Source: Azolla pinnata (taxonomy: Eukaryota > Streptophyta > Polypodiopsida > Salviniales > Salviniaceae). Taken from it: a DNA stretch of 52,183 nucleotides. Each line of letters begins with the position of its first letter. The first letter of the stretch is position 1. The stretch covers positions 1-52,183 of the forward strand of contig JBBBWG010029533.1 of the NCBI GenBank assembly GCA_037176905.1, in the 5' to 3' direction. Both the position numbers and the translations under genes were made by a program. Shown piece after piece: positions 10,965 to 22,493 of this stretch. The notes beneath the pieces are model-generated. The model was given only the letters and a program-made list of their open reading frames with translations, was not told the DNA's origin and did not search any database.

Positions 10965-13900
10965 GTTCTGCGCTGCCGTGCTTCTTCTTGCTTCTCTGCT
11001 GCTGCTCCAGTTTGCATGGCTTTGCACGGCTCCCTCGAATGCAGAAGGTGAGCTCCATAGCAGCTCAACATGTGCATATTCGTGTATGTACGTGTACGTC
11101 TGTCTATACAGGTGAAAATTGAGAGAAAAGCAGGAAATCAGAAAGGGCAGAAGGGAGCTAGAAAACAGAAATCATCGAGGAGCAGAAACAATGGGACATG
11201 AAGGAAAACATAAACGAGAAAAGTGGGAGGATGTGCCAGCAACCCATTCTGATTCGCCTAGTATGGGAGCCAAAATCTGGCAAGAAATCAGAGAAACCCA
11301 TTATGTTGCTGCAGCTTGCATGTGCATTCCAAGTAAGAATATGCCAAGTTCATCCGGTAAATCAGGCATCGAAACAGTTGTGGCAAATAATGGAATCTGG
11401 TGCGAGCCATTCACTCAATAATGTGGTGATGCATGACCATGCTTTAGGATCCCCCTTCCATCAGATTATTTACAGAATTGAGCTTTTTGATGAGCATGTA
11501 ATGACCTTACCTAGTAATCTTATTGATAATTGAATGCTGAAGACCAAACTCAATTAATAGAGATTAAGTCTTCAAGGTTCAATTATATCAATATATTATT
11601 TGGGGATACGAATCCTAAAGGGGGAATTGTAAAGAGTTATATGCTACGATTTGTTATTTCCTCCTACCTGCCTACTCAAGCTTTGCACTTATTGGGGAAT
11701 TGACATATTTCCCATTATATAAAGATATCCTAAAATTATCTTGCATGAGAGATGTTGTACTACTAGGGGACGTCAATGCATGCATGAAAAATGAACAAAC
11801 AACCCTATCCGACACAAGTGAGGGCATACAAAGACAATGAGAATTACAAGATAAGCTAGCAAGAAGGTCCAAATTTTACATTCCGCCTAGATAGAAGAAA
11901 TACAGAAGTGCTTTAAAAAGATGCAATGCGCCTACTTTGTGATGTATATGAATAGAGTCTTTTGCGAATGAGACTTTTTGTAACACCAATGTATCATAGA
12001 GTGGGAAGGATGTCGAGGTTCATGAATCATGCATTACAGTACGTTTGTTGAACTGAACTACAGCACCATGTTCTTTTCTGAATGCGAAAATCACTCGTAG
12101 GTACATGTTAGAACTCACCCCATTGTCTGCTATTTGAGCCATTGCTTCTATCCCAATTAGCTCCTACACTTTTTGCTCTGAAATGGGGCAATGGGGCATA
12201 TGTGATGAAACTAGTTGACTATGTGTATTATGCCCTGAGCTAGTTTGGGAATTTGAGTATCAGGCTTTATTACAATGGTCAGTTCTCAATAATATTTGAA
12301 TATGCTTTCCACATATCCTCAACCAAAACCAATGGCTGCGTACAATCCTCACAATCACACTACATTTAATCAATTACTATGCTCAGTAAAATTCTTGAAC
12401 ATTGAGAGTCATTACTCATATCCAAATGTATCACTTAGAATGTATTTGACTCAAATCAGACTCACATTTGATCACTACTTTTGGTCTCATAGGTAATTTG
12501 ATCTCCAAAGATAATAACCAAATCTCTCCGTCTCTCTCTGTACATATCTAAGATAGATAGATAGATAGATAGATATGTGTCTTCTATTTGGGATGCAATA
12601 ACATGGAGTTCTGTTGAGTACCCAGATTTTGGCAACTTATGTTTGTGCGCAGCTGATTAAAAATTGGCTCCTTTTTCCTTTTCTAACGTAAGGATGCACT
12701 ACATTAGGTGGTGGTTTCGAGCATGGCTGCCATCTCCAACATTTTTATGATACTTTGAAATGAAGTGAATGAGGTTTGATCGAAACGATATTATTACTTG
12801 TCCTCAGGCTTGTTGAAATTTATGTGTCCATTGTTGTAAGGTTGCCTCATTAGTGATGCAAAACTATGGTGAAAGAATGATGTTAGAATAATGTAGAGTC
12901 AAAGCTACGGATCTATTAATGTGTAGCCCGTTTTTTTCATTCTAAATTTACCATTCCACATCATGCTGGGTAGTGTCTTATCAGAAAACTTTACATTGTA
13001 AAATATTGTAATGCGCAGGTAATGCATTGACGACAGTGAAATCTATGCTGCGGGATCCTCTCGGAAGGCTCTCCTCTTGGAATCCTGATCTTGTGGATCC
13101 ATGCAGCAGTTGGCAAGGTGTAACATGCATCAATAAGCGAGTTGTTTCAGTGTAAGATGAGTGGGATTGCCAAATGTTCTTACTAGAAAAAAATTTCAGG
13201 CTAAATTTCCTATCTCTTATTTTTTTACTTTGTAGGAATCTTCCAATGTTTGGGCTCTCTGGTACTCTGTCCAGTGCTATTGCAGTTTTGACTGAATTAC
13301 AGACATTGTAAGCAGTAACTCTCCTTTTAACTAGTGAATGATAGCATTTTGAATCCTATAAGTTGATAGTCATTTACCAGTTAGTTTCTTAGACAAGCAG
13401 AACCTACAATCTTTCTAAGGATATTTGATTCCATTATCCTACTTTCACTACAACCTTTGACTTTTTAAACATTTCAAGAGATGATGATCCCTGGCAAATG
13501 ATATATTTGTTAATATATATCTCATTTTCTGCAAAAACTAAAGCATACGGTTTTAGTTACAAAAACCACTCCTGCGTTATTTTTACTGGATTTTATTGTC
13601 ATCTAGCTGTCGTTTCCATTTCTGTATGTGTACTCCATGAAGTTGTCATCATTGTAGTATACTGACATGCAGGGTGCTTCAAGACAACAACATAACTGGA
13701 TTTTTACCCAGTGAGCTTGGGAACCTAGCAAATTTGACAACATTGAAGCTACAAAACAATTCTTTTATTGGTCCAATTCCAAGTACACTGGGCAACCTTA
13801 CTCAATTAAAGACATTGTGAGCTTTTTTATTATTTCATGTTCTCTCATTTATTGATGTTCTTGGTCCATGTTATACAAAGTATGTGATTCTAGTACAATT

Positions 13901-16835
13901 ATAAAATATTTCGTGTTTTATTACTTTGAAGTTCCTTCAAACATTAGATGACTGAACTAATGTATCAGAGTTTGAGTTAAGAGGGCATCAGGTTAAGAGG
14001 GCATTGAATCGAGAGTATCACGTGGCATTCACCTGCATTATAATTGCCCTGACGAGTGTTTTCTAGAGCTCTCCTCTGAAGAGTAATTATTTTATAGTCA
14101 GATACATTTTTTATTCTTTATTTTGTGTCTTTATTCTGTGTTTCTCTGCTATTCTAATGAAGACCAGGTTAGAGTTTCTTTTAGGACAGTTAAAAATATA
14201 TGCAAGGGATTTTGATATGTAATAGACTTACTGTAAATCATGGGAGTACAGATGAATTTATTTTACAACTATTTATGCTTCCTTATTAGTCATCTAAAAG
14301 ATGTTTCATTGAAATAGGTTAATACTCCTAGGTGCACACCATTCACACCCTAGCTGTAAAACTTATAAATGCAGTGTGTACGTTGAACCTTAGAATATCA
14401 GTGCCCAGTGGATGAAGACACATTACGGCGTGTCTAATTGGTCTTTGCTGTAGTGTAATTAATACTTTGAACTACACTCTCATGGTCATTGCTCATGCCA
14501 TGAACCTGATCTTTTATCCTGCTTTATTAACTGTTGGCAATCTCTTCTAAAATATTAGTGGTTGCTTGGTCTCTTAATTTTCTTATATGGTAGAAAAGAA
14601 ATTTCCAAGGAAATCTTGTTATTGAATTTTTAAGGTTATTTTTGTTTGAGTTTGAGTCCATTGCAAGTGCTACTGCTCAAATTTTGTTTTTCACAGGGAT
14701 CTGTCTAGTAATAACTTGACTGGCCAAATTCCTGTTGCTCTTTTCCATGTTTCAACTTTCAAGTAAGTTCAGGTTACATTTTGTTTTATATGTATAAAGC
14801 TTAATTAACATATATTCATATGATTGAGTTTATATCCTTGATCTGTCAGCTTTAGTGGGAATAACCTTGATTGTGGTCCTAATCAAACTGATCCATGTCA
14901 ATCCAGCTCTAACTCTCCAAGCATTAACAGTAAGGTTCTTTCTTATGTAGCTCTTCAGCTATAGAGAGAACTTTGGACTTTAGGTCTGAGATGAAATTTG
15001 TGTGCTAGATTCAACATCTACTTCAAAACCACTTATTGGCGCACTCATTGGGGCTCCGATTGCCATTGTTCTTGCTGTCATTGCTGGTATTCTACTCTGT
15101 GTATGCTGCCGTCGCAATAAAGATGTTTTTGTCGACGTTCCAGGTATGAAGAAATAATGCAATTTAATTGCTAGTTTTGGCTTTCTGCAAATTGAGGGGG
15201 CAAAGTAGTGTTTTTTTTGAAGGACAATAGAAACAATCATGTATCTGCCAAGAAATATAGTCAATGGGAGAGGTGACAAACATTGTTTCTGAGACATTAG
15301 TCTCTGTTTTGTAGAGACATATTTTCAGGAATGCAAAACTGTTGCTACAGTAATATTTTTGTAATGTTAAAATTTTGGGTGGGCACAGATCTAGTCCACA
15401 TCAAGCCATTCTACAGTGTTTTGTATTAGAGATGAGCATTACAGATAGCAGTGAGTAGTTGACTGATGGAACGATTTTCTTTTGCAGCTGAAGATGATTT
15501 TAAGATAGCTTTTGGACAGCTGAAGAAATTTTCGTGGAGAGAGTTGCAGATAGCCACAAATAACTTCAGTGATGAGATCGGTGCAGGTGCATTTGCAAAG
15601 GTTTATAAGGGTGTTCTTAATGATGGTACAGAGATAGCTGTAAAGCGATTGCTTAGTACCCTCACACAGGATGCAGGTGAAGCATCATTTCTGCAGGAAA
15701 TAGAGATGATAAGTGTAGCAGTGCATCGCAACCTGTTGCATTTGATAGGATTTTGTATCACACCATTAGAACGTATTCTTGTCTATCCATACATGCCGAA
15801 TAAGAGTCTCGCATCACGCCTAAGGGGTGAGTTTGTTTCTTTGTCTACTGTGAAACCCTTTCTAGAAAGTATAACTAAAAGGTATAATATGCTGCAGCAA
15901 GGCAAAAAGGAGAACCTGGTTTAGATTGGAATGCACGGAAGAAGATTTCCTTGGGTGCTGCTCGTGGCTTAGAGTACTTACACCACCATTGCAACCCTAA
16001 GATAATCCATAGAGATGTTAAGGCTGCAAATGTATTTTTAAACAAAGATTATGAGGCTGTTGTGGGCGACTTTGGATTGGCCAAGTTAATAGATCCGATG
16101 AATACCCATGTGACGACTGTTGTGGCTGGCACCATGGGGCACATAGCTCCAGAGTATCTTTCAACCGGAAAATCGTCCGAGAAGACAGATGTTTTTGGGT
16201 ATGGAGTGATGCTGCTCGAGCTTGTAACTGGGCAGAAGGCGATTGACTTCTCTCGGCTCGAGGAAGAAGACGATGTTTTACTACTGGATCATGTATTCTG
16301 TCGCAACCTTCCACATTTTTCTAATTTTAGTAGATTATCACTGAAGTTTCCACTAGACTTTCGAGTACTTAACCAGAATGGCCCTGGGTTTTCCTACAAA
16401 AGCCCCCTCTGTGGAAATAAATTCACGAAGGATTTTGGGCAGTGGATTGGAAACCAGAGTTTATATTCTGTTACTCTTGTAATGCTTTTTCTCTTTCAAA
16501 ATCTGCTTGCCTTTTAGCAGGTTAAAAAGCTGCAGCATGAGAAGAAGCTTGACATGATAGTGGATCCAGACTTGCTAGAATATGATGTGAAAGAGGTGGA
16601 GCAGATGATACAAGTAGCGCTTTTATGCTCTCAACCGACCCCTGAAGAGAGGCCGAACATGGCGGAGGTTGTGAGGATGTTGAGCGGGGAAGGACTGGCC
16701 GAAAGGTGGGAAGAATGGCAGCAAGTAGAAGTTATCCGGCGGCAAGAGTACGATGCAATGCCACAGAGATTGGCAGAGTGGGTCGAAGATTCATCTGTCA
16801 ATCAAGAAGCTGTGCAGCTTTCATCAGCGCGGTAG
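10965..16835 (+). CDS. LRR receptor-like kinase, subfamily II (At5g10290-like)
   Basis: Exons 10965-11047, 13019-13151, 13236-13307, 13673-13816, 14697-14762, 14850-14929, 15009-15143, 15488-15826, 15898-16292 and 16521-16835 join in phase to about 588 aa. Order: signal peptide ([17 protein letters not shown]), LRR N-cap with WNPDLVDPC, four LRRs, C-cap (NNLDCGP), membrane segment (residues ~202-227), then a Ser/Thr kinase with Lys in [21 protein letters not shown] and APEYL. FVDVPAEDD, FGQLKKF and [18 protein letters not shown] point to the At5g10290/At5g65240 group, relatives of SERK co-receptors that act at the plasma membrane. Oddities: the glycine loop reads GAGAFAKV, lacking the third Gly; activation-loop RGTMGHI is AGTMGHI; one 72-nt LRR exon is absent; and the signal exon has no in-frame ATG, so the 5' end is unresolved. 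Ligand and partners are unknown. Confidence 0.92.
12550..12577. repeat. GATA microsatellite
   Basis: About six tandem GATA units inside intron 1 of the receptor kinase gene (11048-13018), which otherwise shows nothing recognisable. Confidence 0.9.
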
Positions 16836-17395
16836 ACGATGATCGATCAAGATAACGAACGACATATATGGGTGCTAGGTTTGTATCCGATGCTTAATGT
16901 CTCCAAGCTTCTGATCAATTTTCTTTCCCCTTGAATATAGCTTTGCCATGGTAAATCTTGACTGAGGGGCACTTCAATATGGGTGAGACTTGTCTGTATT
17001 ATATATATACATTATTGAGTGGATAAGAGTCTGAAATTGGTATATATTTGCACTTTCCTTAGGCAGGCAACTGACATTCTATCAACTTACAATTTTTTAT
17101 GGTCAAGATTCGATAGACAGACAATACAGTATTTCAATCAATGACCATATCTTCTTATATACAAGCACATTAATAATGCTCTAAATTTCACGGTTTTCAT
17201 TGACAGCAATATGAATATTCTGCATATCCATGTTTTCACAAAACCAAAATCTTCATTTGTTTAAGCCTTCTCTACAAATAGATTTGTTGAATTGCGCTGA
17301 CAGTTTTCACTCTTCCATTGGAGAAATTTTCATTTCAATTGTTACACGCTATTATGTGCTGTTCTAAACCGTCGGATTATCAGCTTGCTCAATGA

Positions 17396-18010
17396 GTTGT
17401 AGATCATTTGCTACAGCTTACAATTGCTCCTACTGTCCATCCTTTGCAAAACCGTCATATTTACCTAAAAAAGCAGTGCATGTTTTTCAAACGAATGGCA
17501 TACGTTTTAAAACAGTGTTTGCGAGTCATATCGTTTCAGAGACTCTTATCCAAGAACCTAAACTGCAAATTGCCTTCCAAAGATTTAGCCTTTACCTTCC
17601 AGCTTGCATTGTCATAAGGCCTAATCACATCTTAAAAGACAATCGTCCAAATTGTATTTGGATAGTCCCCAAAACGGGCATTTCTCATGGAAAACCATGG
17701 ATAGATCAGTCTATAATAACCAATGCTAACGGTTCTATACTACATGTTAATTCTCGTCACCGAAACAGGATTATCAACTTGTTCAATGCCAGGTTCAATG
17801 GTATATTTTTGAAGCTTGAATAGCATGTGCAATCTGAATTGTAGGTCATTTGCTAAAGCTTACAACTGATTCCTACTGACGATAAAAACACCCTTATTTA
17901 GCTGATAAGCAGGTGCACGTTCTTCAAATGAATGCTAATGTAACAGTGTTTGTGGGTTAGATAGTTTCAGAAACTGATTTAGTCTTCACCTTCCAGCTTA
18001 CCTTGTCATC
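17396..18010. repeat. Degenerate direct repeat, offset ~442 bp
   Basis: Copies at about 17396-17620 and 17838-18010 share TCATTTGCTAMAGCTTACAA, a CCTACTG segment, AAGCAGGTGCA-like words, GTTTCAGARACT and ACCTTCCAGCTT. The longest open frame (17392-17823) lies in the first copy only and is broken in the second, so I do not call a gene. Shorter related words (CCATGGATAAAC) recur down to about 18470. Confidence 0.6.
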
Positions 18011-19310
18011 ATCAAAGGACCAATCAAAGCTTAAAACCCTACTTTTTACTTAGTGTCAATACCTAAGGACAACCGTCCAAATTTAACTCTCAGCCACATA
18101 CACTACTTGTACAGCGTAGCCCAAATTGGGCATGGTAATCCATGGATAAACCAATGTGTATGATAAACGAATCTACTCCATCGATAATCAATTGTAAAGT
18201 GGCTTTCAGATCCATCTTCTAACCAAAGACTGGTTTGGTACATTCCCTGGCCAGACAGAATCTAATTAATTTCTTACTGATTGAAAGAACCACGAGACGT
18301 TAGCTTTCAAGCGACCACGTTGCTTATTCAAATGAAATCTATAGCTAATCAATTCTGAAATCCATGGCTAATCCATTCTACAGACGGCCTTTTCAGATTC
18401 ATCTTCTGACCGATCTATAATGGCCAGACATGGCTGAATTTGGACCCTCTTAACTGAAATCCATGGATAAACACTGTACTGACAACGGCTTCGAAACCTT
18501 TGGATTTCAACCACGCACAATGCATGAATATAACGAGATTTGCTTCATCTCGATAGGAAGATATGGACAAGCAGTACTGCGTAGAATGGCTTGGGGATTT
18601 GTTTTTAACATACACTGACTAGACATGACCCAATTTGGCTCCTCTCAACTGAAAGCCACGGTTCCTCCATCTTGCACACCTCACCTGATCTCTCTCGACA
18701 TCATCGAGACCTCCGAGGAAACTCTAGAGCAGGTTTCATTTGCAAGCTTTTCTTCTGTACATGGCAAGGATATGAAGGAAAGAGAAGCACCTCTCTCTAA
18801 ACACAATGGAGATCTCAGAGGAAACCCTGAAAGGGTTATGCCTTCGAGCTTCTCTTCCGGATATGGCAAAGATTTCATGAGAAAATCACACGCGCACAGC
18901 TGTAAATCACTAAATTAGAACGAATGCTTCCTGTCAGGCGGAGCCTAGCCGAGGAGCTGCAGCAAATAAAAGACTTGGGCTTCTAGGGCATCAGATCTCC
19001 AAGGTGTTTTGACATCACAGTCAGATTCAGATGCAAATTACCCATTAAAGAAACAGCATTCCTCATTTGCCCTAGAACAAACAGGATGGACGGCATGTTG
19101 GAGAAAGAAAGCATGGGGGCTGTAGCCAGAGCGAGGATGGAGAGATCAGACTGACGTGCAAAAGTCTCCGCATGAGGTAGACACAGAGCTCCTCCCATGG
19201 ATTTCTCAATGGATATGGCTTCCGGCTACACAGCTTGGAAATCGTTCGGTTTTCATCTTCACATCTCTCCTGCTCTGCGGCACAGATCGACAGACCTGAG
19301 GTGGGCAGGG
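18010..19310. other. Spacer downstream of the receptor kinase
   Basis: No supported gene. An open frame at 18625-18918 contains an internal diverged duplication (a GAGGAAAC segment followed by AGCTTYTCTTC and ATGGCAARGAT), offset about 105 bases, and looks like repeat-derived sequence. Confidence 0.45.
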
Positions 19311-19320
19311 GGGGGGAAAG

Positions 19321-19659
19321 TTAGGGTTAGGGTTAGGGTTAGGAGTTGGATATGGAGCTTTCACGGTTGAGACCTGCGACTTATTTATAGAAGCTCTCCT
19401 TCTCGGAGTTAGGATTTTAGGGTTAGGGTTAGGGTTATGGTTAGGGTTAGGGTTAGCATATGGATATGGAGATGGAGATGGAGCTTTCACACTTGTGAGC
19501 ACTACCTGTTCCATACTGGCCTTCTTCTCAGAGTTAGGGTTAGGGTTAGGGTTTCGGGCATGGACATGGAGCTTTTCACACCTTGTGACCTTTGTGACCA
19601 CTGCCTATCCAAACTGGCCTTCTTCTCGGAGTTAGGGTTAGGGTTAGGGTTTAGGGTTA
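19321..19659. repeat. Four interstitial TTAGGG arrays in a ~105-bp tandem repeat
   Basis: TTAGGG-type arrays lie at 19321-19342, 19416-19457, 19533-19553 and 19632-19659. Each holds about three to seven units, mostly the six-base TTAGGG form with only occasional TTTAGGG. Between them a 70-75 base spacer recurs (GGAYATGGAGCTTT, then a short region, then CTTCTTCTCGGAGTTAGGG), so the larger repeat unit is about 100-115 bases. On the minus strand the arrays read as Asn-Pro dipeptides; I regard this as incidental. Confidence 0.9.
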
Positions 19660-20032
19660 TTGTGAAATACTGCACCGAATCTTCCTTTCCATTATATGTC
19701 ACATGGTTAAACTACTTGTGAGTGTCCAATGATTCCATACTAACTGCGCCTCGTGCTTAAAAAATCGCGGCCATGTTTGTTAGCTGCCCATAACTGTAAA
19801 ACCCCGAGTAAAACTGCCCTTGTTACACATCCGAGCAACACGTCGAAGCATTTTTTTTCTCGTACCTGTTGCAAGTAACTGCAACCACAGAAGCGATTCA
19901 TGACATCTCGAGAGCTTCATACATTCATTCCCTGATCAGACCCATGTTATTTCTATGTAATAGGAGGAATTTTTATTCATTCAGATTGAGAAGCAGCAGA
20001 AGAAGCATCTGCTGAAGGCCCTTGTTCAGGGT

Positions 20033-20247
20033 GACCGGCTATAGCCGGTCAATGTGTGAAACCCCCTTCTCTTCTTCTTCTTCTTCTTCTTCAATGATGA
20101 CGGGCTGCCGCCGGTCAACCATTGAAACCCTAATTCTTCGTCTTCTTCTTCGTCTTCTTCTTCTTCTTCTTCTTCTTCGTCGTCGTCGTCGTCTTCTCTG
20201 TCTGCGTCTTTCTCTGTCGATCGATCGCGCTCCCCTCCGCCGCTGCC
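20033..20247 (+). promoter_or_regulatory. RPL35 promoter/leader with palindrome and telo-box
   Basis: A perfect 18-bp palindrome GACCGGCTATAGCCGGTC sits at 20033-20050, followed by CAATGTGTGAAACCC and a CTT-rich tract. A diverged second copy (GACGGGCTGCCGCCGGTCAA) starts near 20100 and runs into ATTGAAACCCTAATTC with a telo-box at 20125-20133. TTC/GTC repeats then lead to the start codon. Telo-boxes are well known in plant ribosomal-protein promoters; the role of the CCGG palindrome is inference. Confidence 0.55.
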
Positions 20248-22493
20248 ATGGGTAAGCACGCCCCTCCATCTCTTTAATCTCCGTCTGCTTCCCGCTTAAC
20301 GCGTCTTACACCTTCTCTGATGCCCTTCCGGCCCGAAAATCCAAGTGTGTTTTGCTCCCTCTGTTTCAACCTGCACGTACTCCAGAATCCCCCCCGCCCC
20401 CTCCGGGAGCCTCGTGCTTCCCCCATGTCGTGCTGTTGATGCCAGAGAATCTGTCGGAGACTCTGGAAAGATGCAGGCTTTGCTCCGTAGCTGGTTTCCG
20501 TCACCAGTTCCCGGCCATCAAGGATTAAGGCTCCTGCCCCGATCATCTAGCGGGAAATTATGGAGGGTTTTAGGGTTCCTACGTTATGAATCGTGTGCAA
20601 GAGACGCCAAGCGGAGAAGGCCTTCCGTTACTGCTCTCCTTGTGTGTTGTTTGTCCCCTACATTGTCAAGCGTCTTCTCCTTGTGCATTGTAAAAGCAGC
20701 TCCTTTCTGCCCGTTTTCAAATCGGGGCGTCTCTTAGCTGGTTTTTGTTTCCGCCATGCGTTGATGGAAAGAAGTGTGTCGCTATTTTCGTTTCGATTTA
20801 GCGCGGGAATTGATCATCTGTTGTTTTTTTTTAAATCACCGCAGCCAAGGTCAAGGTTCATGAACTCCGATCCAAGAGCAAGGCCGAGCTTCAAGCGCAG
20901 TTGAAGGAGCTGAAGGCAGAGTTAGCTCTTTTGAGAGTCGCCAAGGTGACCGGTGGAGCTCCTAACAAGCTCTCAAAGATGTAAGTGCAAATGCACTGTT
21001 CCTACTTGATTATTTGCGTCCATGGTAGATGTACCAAGCATAAAAGTTGAATTTTGCGTCTCTGTTTGTCTATGACGATTTGCCTGTTTATCTTCTTTTA
21101 CGAGCGCACGTTAATAGGGGAACGATTGTGATTGCCTGTTGTATTACTGAATGAAAGCTTTTTGGCCTGCACCGGAGAAGTTGAAAGTAGCTGTAGCTAT
21201 TTCGTTCCTGTAGAAAAGGGAGGGTTCTTCATCAGGGTATTGTAATTTATCATATTGAGAATTACAATACAAACAAAGGCTAAATGAGCTGTGTTTATGA
21301 TGGCATAGAAACCCTTGTGTGTCTAATTGGTTTCTGTAGACAAAAGATGAAATCTTTTAGTTAGGGTTTTATAGCTGTGGTGTTTGACATCAGAGTACCA
21401 ACAGTGCTTGATTGAGGAAAGTTTCTCTGTTATGCTTCAGTGTCCAGCATTTGTTTTCCCTTCATCCATTTTTTCTGTCATTCTCTGGCACATTCTTCCC
21501 CTGCATGCTTTCTTTGTTCACGAGGGTGAATAAGCTCTGATTTTGGGCCAGTAAGGAAAGCTTCAACAATCCGACATCGAATGTCGGTAGTTTGTGCTAT
21601 TCATAAAGAACAGGAGTTTACAGAATAATTTATGGCTCATTTTCTTCCGTTTCTGTGTGAATTTTCTGTCCCATTGTTTGACGGAAGAACTTTGCTACAA
21701 GTTTCTCAAACTCCTATTATCAGAGGTCTGAATTGAGACTCCAATCTTGTGCATGAAGACTTTGACAGGCTGACAAAATCCGAAGTACTGCTTCATTTTC
21801 TTATCCCTGAATGATGGCCTAGTTCCTATATACCTCAATTGAAGTCAGCAGGTTCATTTCTCGCAATTATTGCTTAAAGAGAGATATTTGCCTTTGACAT
21901 GATGAGATGAATCATTGCTTTGCTCGGTGTCAGTGCTTCGATTGTGTAAGGAAAAATCTGGAATTTGGGGTGTTAGCTACTAAGCTGCTTCTTGTTTAAC
22001 ACAGTTTGCTTTGAAATGTGGGCATTAGTTGCTGATAAACCCTCTGTATCTTATTAATGGAGTGTAAGACATCAATATCTTACTATCAACTGGATGTTAT
22101 GAGGATCTTATTTTGTTGTTGTGCTCCATATTGTCCTTACATGTGAGTCTGATTGTTTGCAGTAAGGTCGTGAGGCTCTCCATAGCTCAGGTGCTGACAG
22201 TGCTCTCACAGTCTCAGAAGGCAGCACTTAGGGCTGCATATAAGAAAGTCAAATTGCTTCCCCTAGATCTACGTCCCAAGAAGACGAGAGCGATCAGAAG
22301 ACGCCTAACTAAACACCAGGTAAAACTTAACTATATGCTACATTTTCTCAATAAGGGAAGCTTTCTTGTTTCCTTTCCAAATTTAGGTTTTAGTTTATAA
22401 CATCTGGTTATTCTTCAGGCTAACATGAAGACTGAGAAGCAGAAGAAGAAGGAAACATATTTTCCTAAGAGGAAGTACGCATTGAAAGACTGA
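20248..22493 (+). CDS. RPL35: 60S ribosomal protein L35 (uL29)
   Basis: Four exons, 20248-20251 (only ATGG), 20845-20980, 22163-22319 and 22419-22493, join in phase to 123 aa, the usual length of plant L35. The start [12 protein letters not shown], the core [41 protein letters not shown] and the end [11 protein letters not shown] match eukaryotic uL29. This protein sits near the nascent-chain exit of the cytosolic large subunit and contacts targeting factors. The protein is highly basic, with two predicted helices, and has no unusual substitution. The first intron cuts the second codon, a layout frequent in ribosomal protein genes, and intron 2 (20981-22162) is long at 1182 bp. The telo-box leader fits coordinated ribosomal-protein expression. 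Very secure. Confidence 0.97.

Noticed and set aside
16293..16520. Open frame continuing past the kinase exon (to 16517)
   Set aside because: It is read-through into an intron; the conserved LLLDHVKKL junction requires splicing 16292 to 16521.
17392..17823. 143-codon frame downstream of the receptor kinase
   Set aside because: It lies within one copy of a degenerate direct repeat; the second copy has no matching open frame and there is no recognisable domain.
19206..19601. Minus-strand frame with Asn-Pro repeats
   Set aside because: The dipeptides arise from CCCTAA arrays read in one frame; no start context, domain or splice partner.
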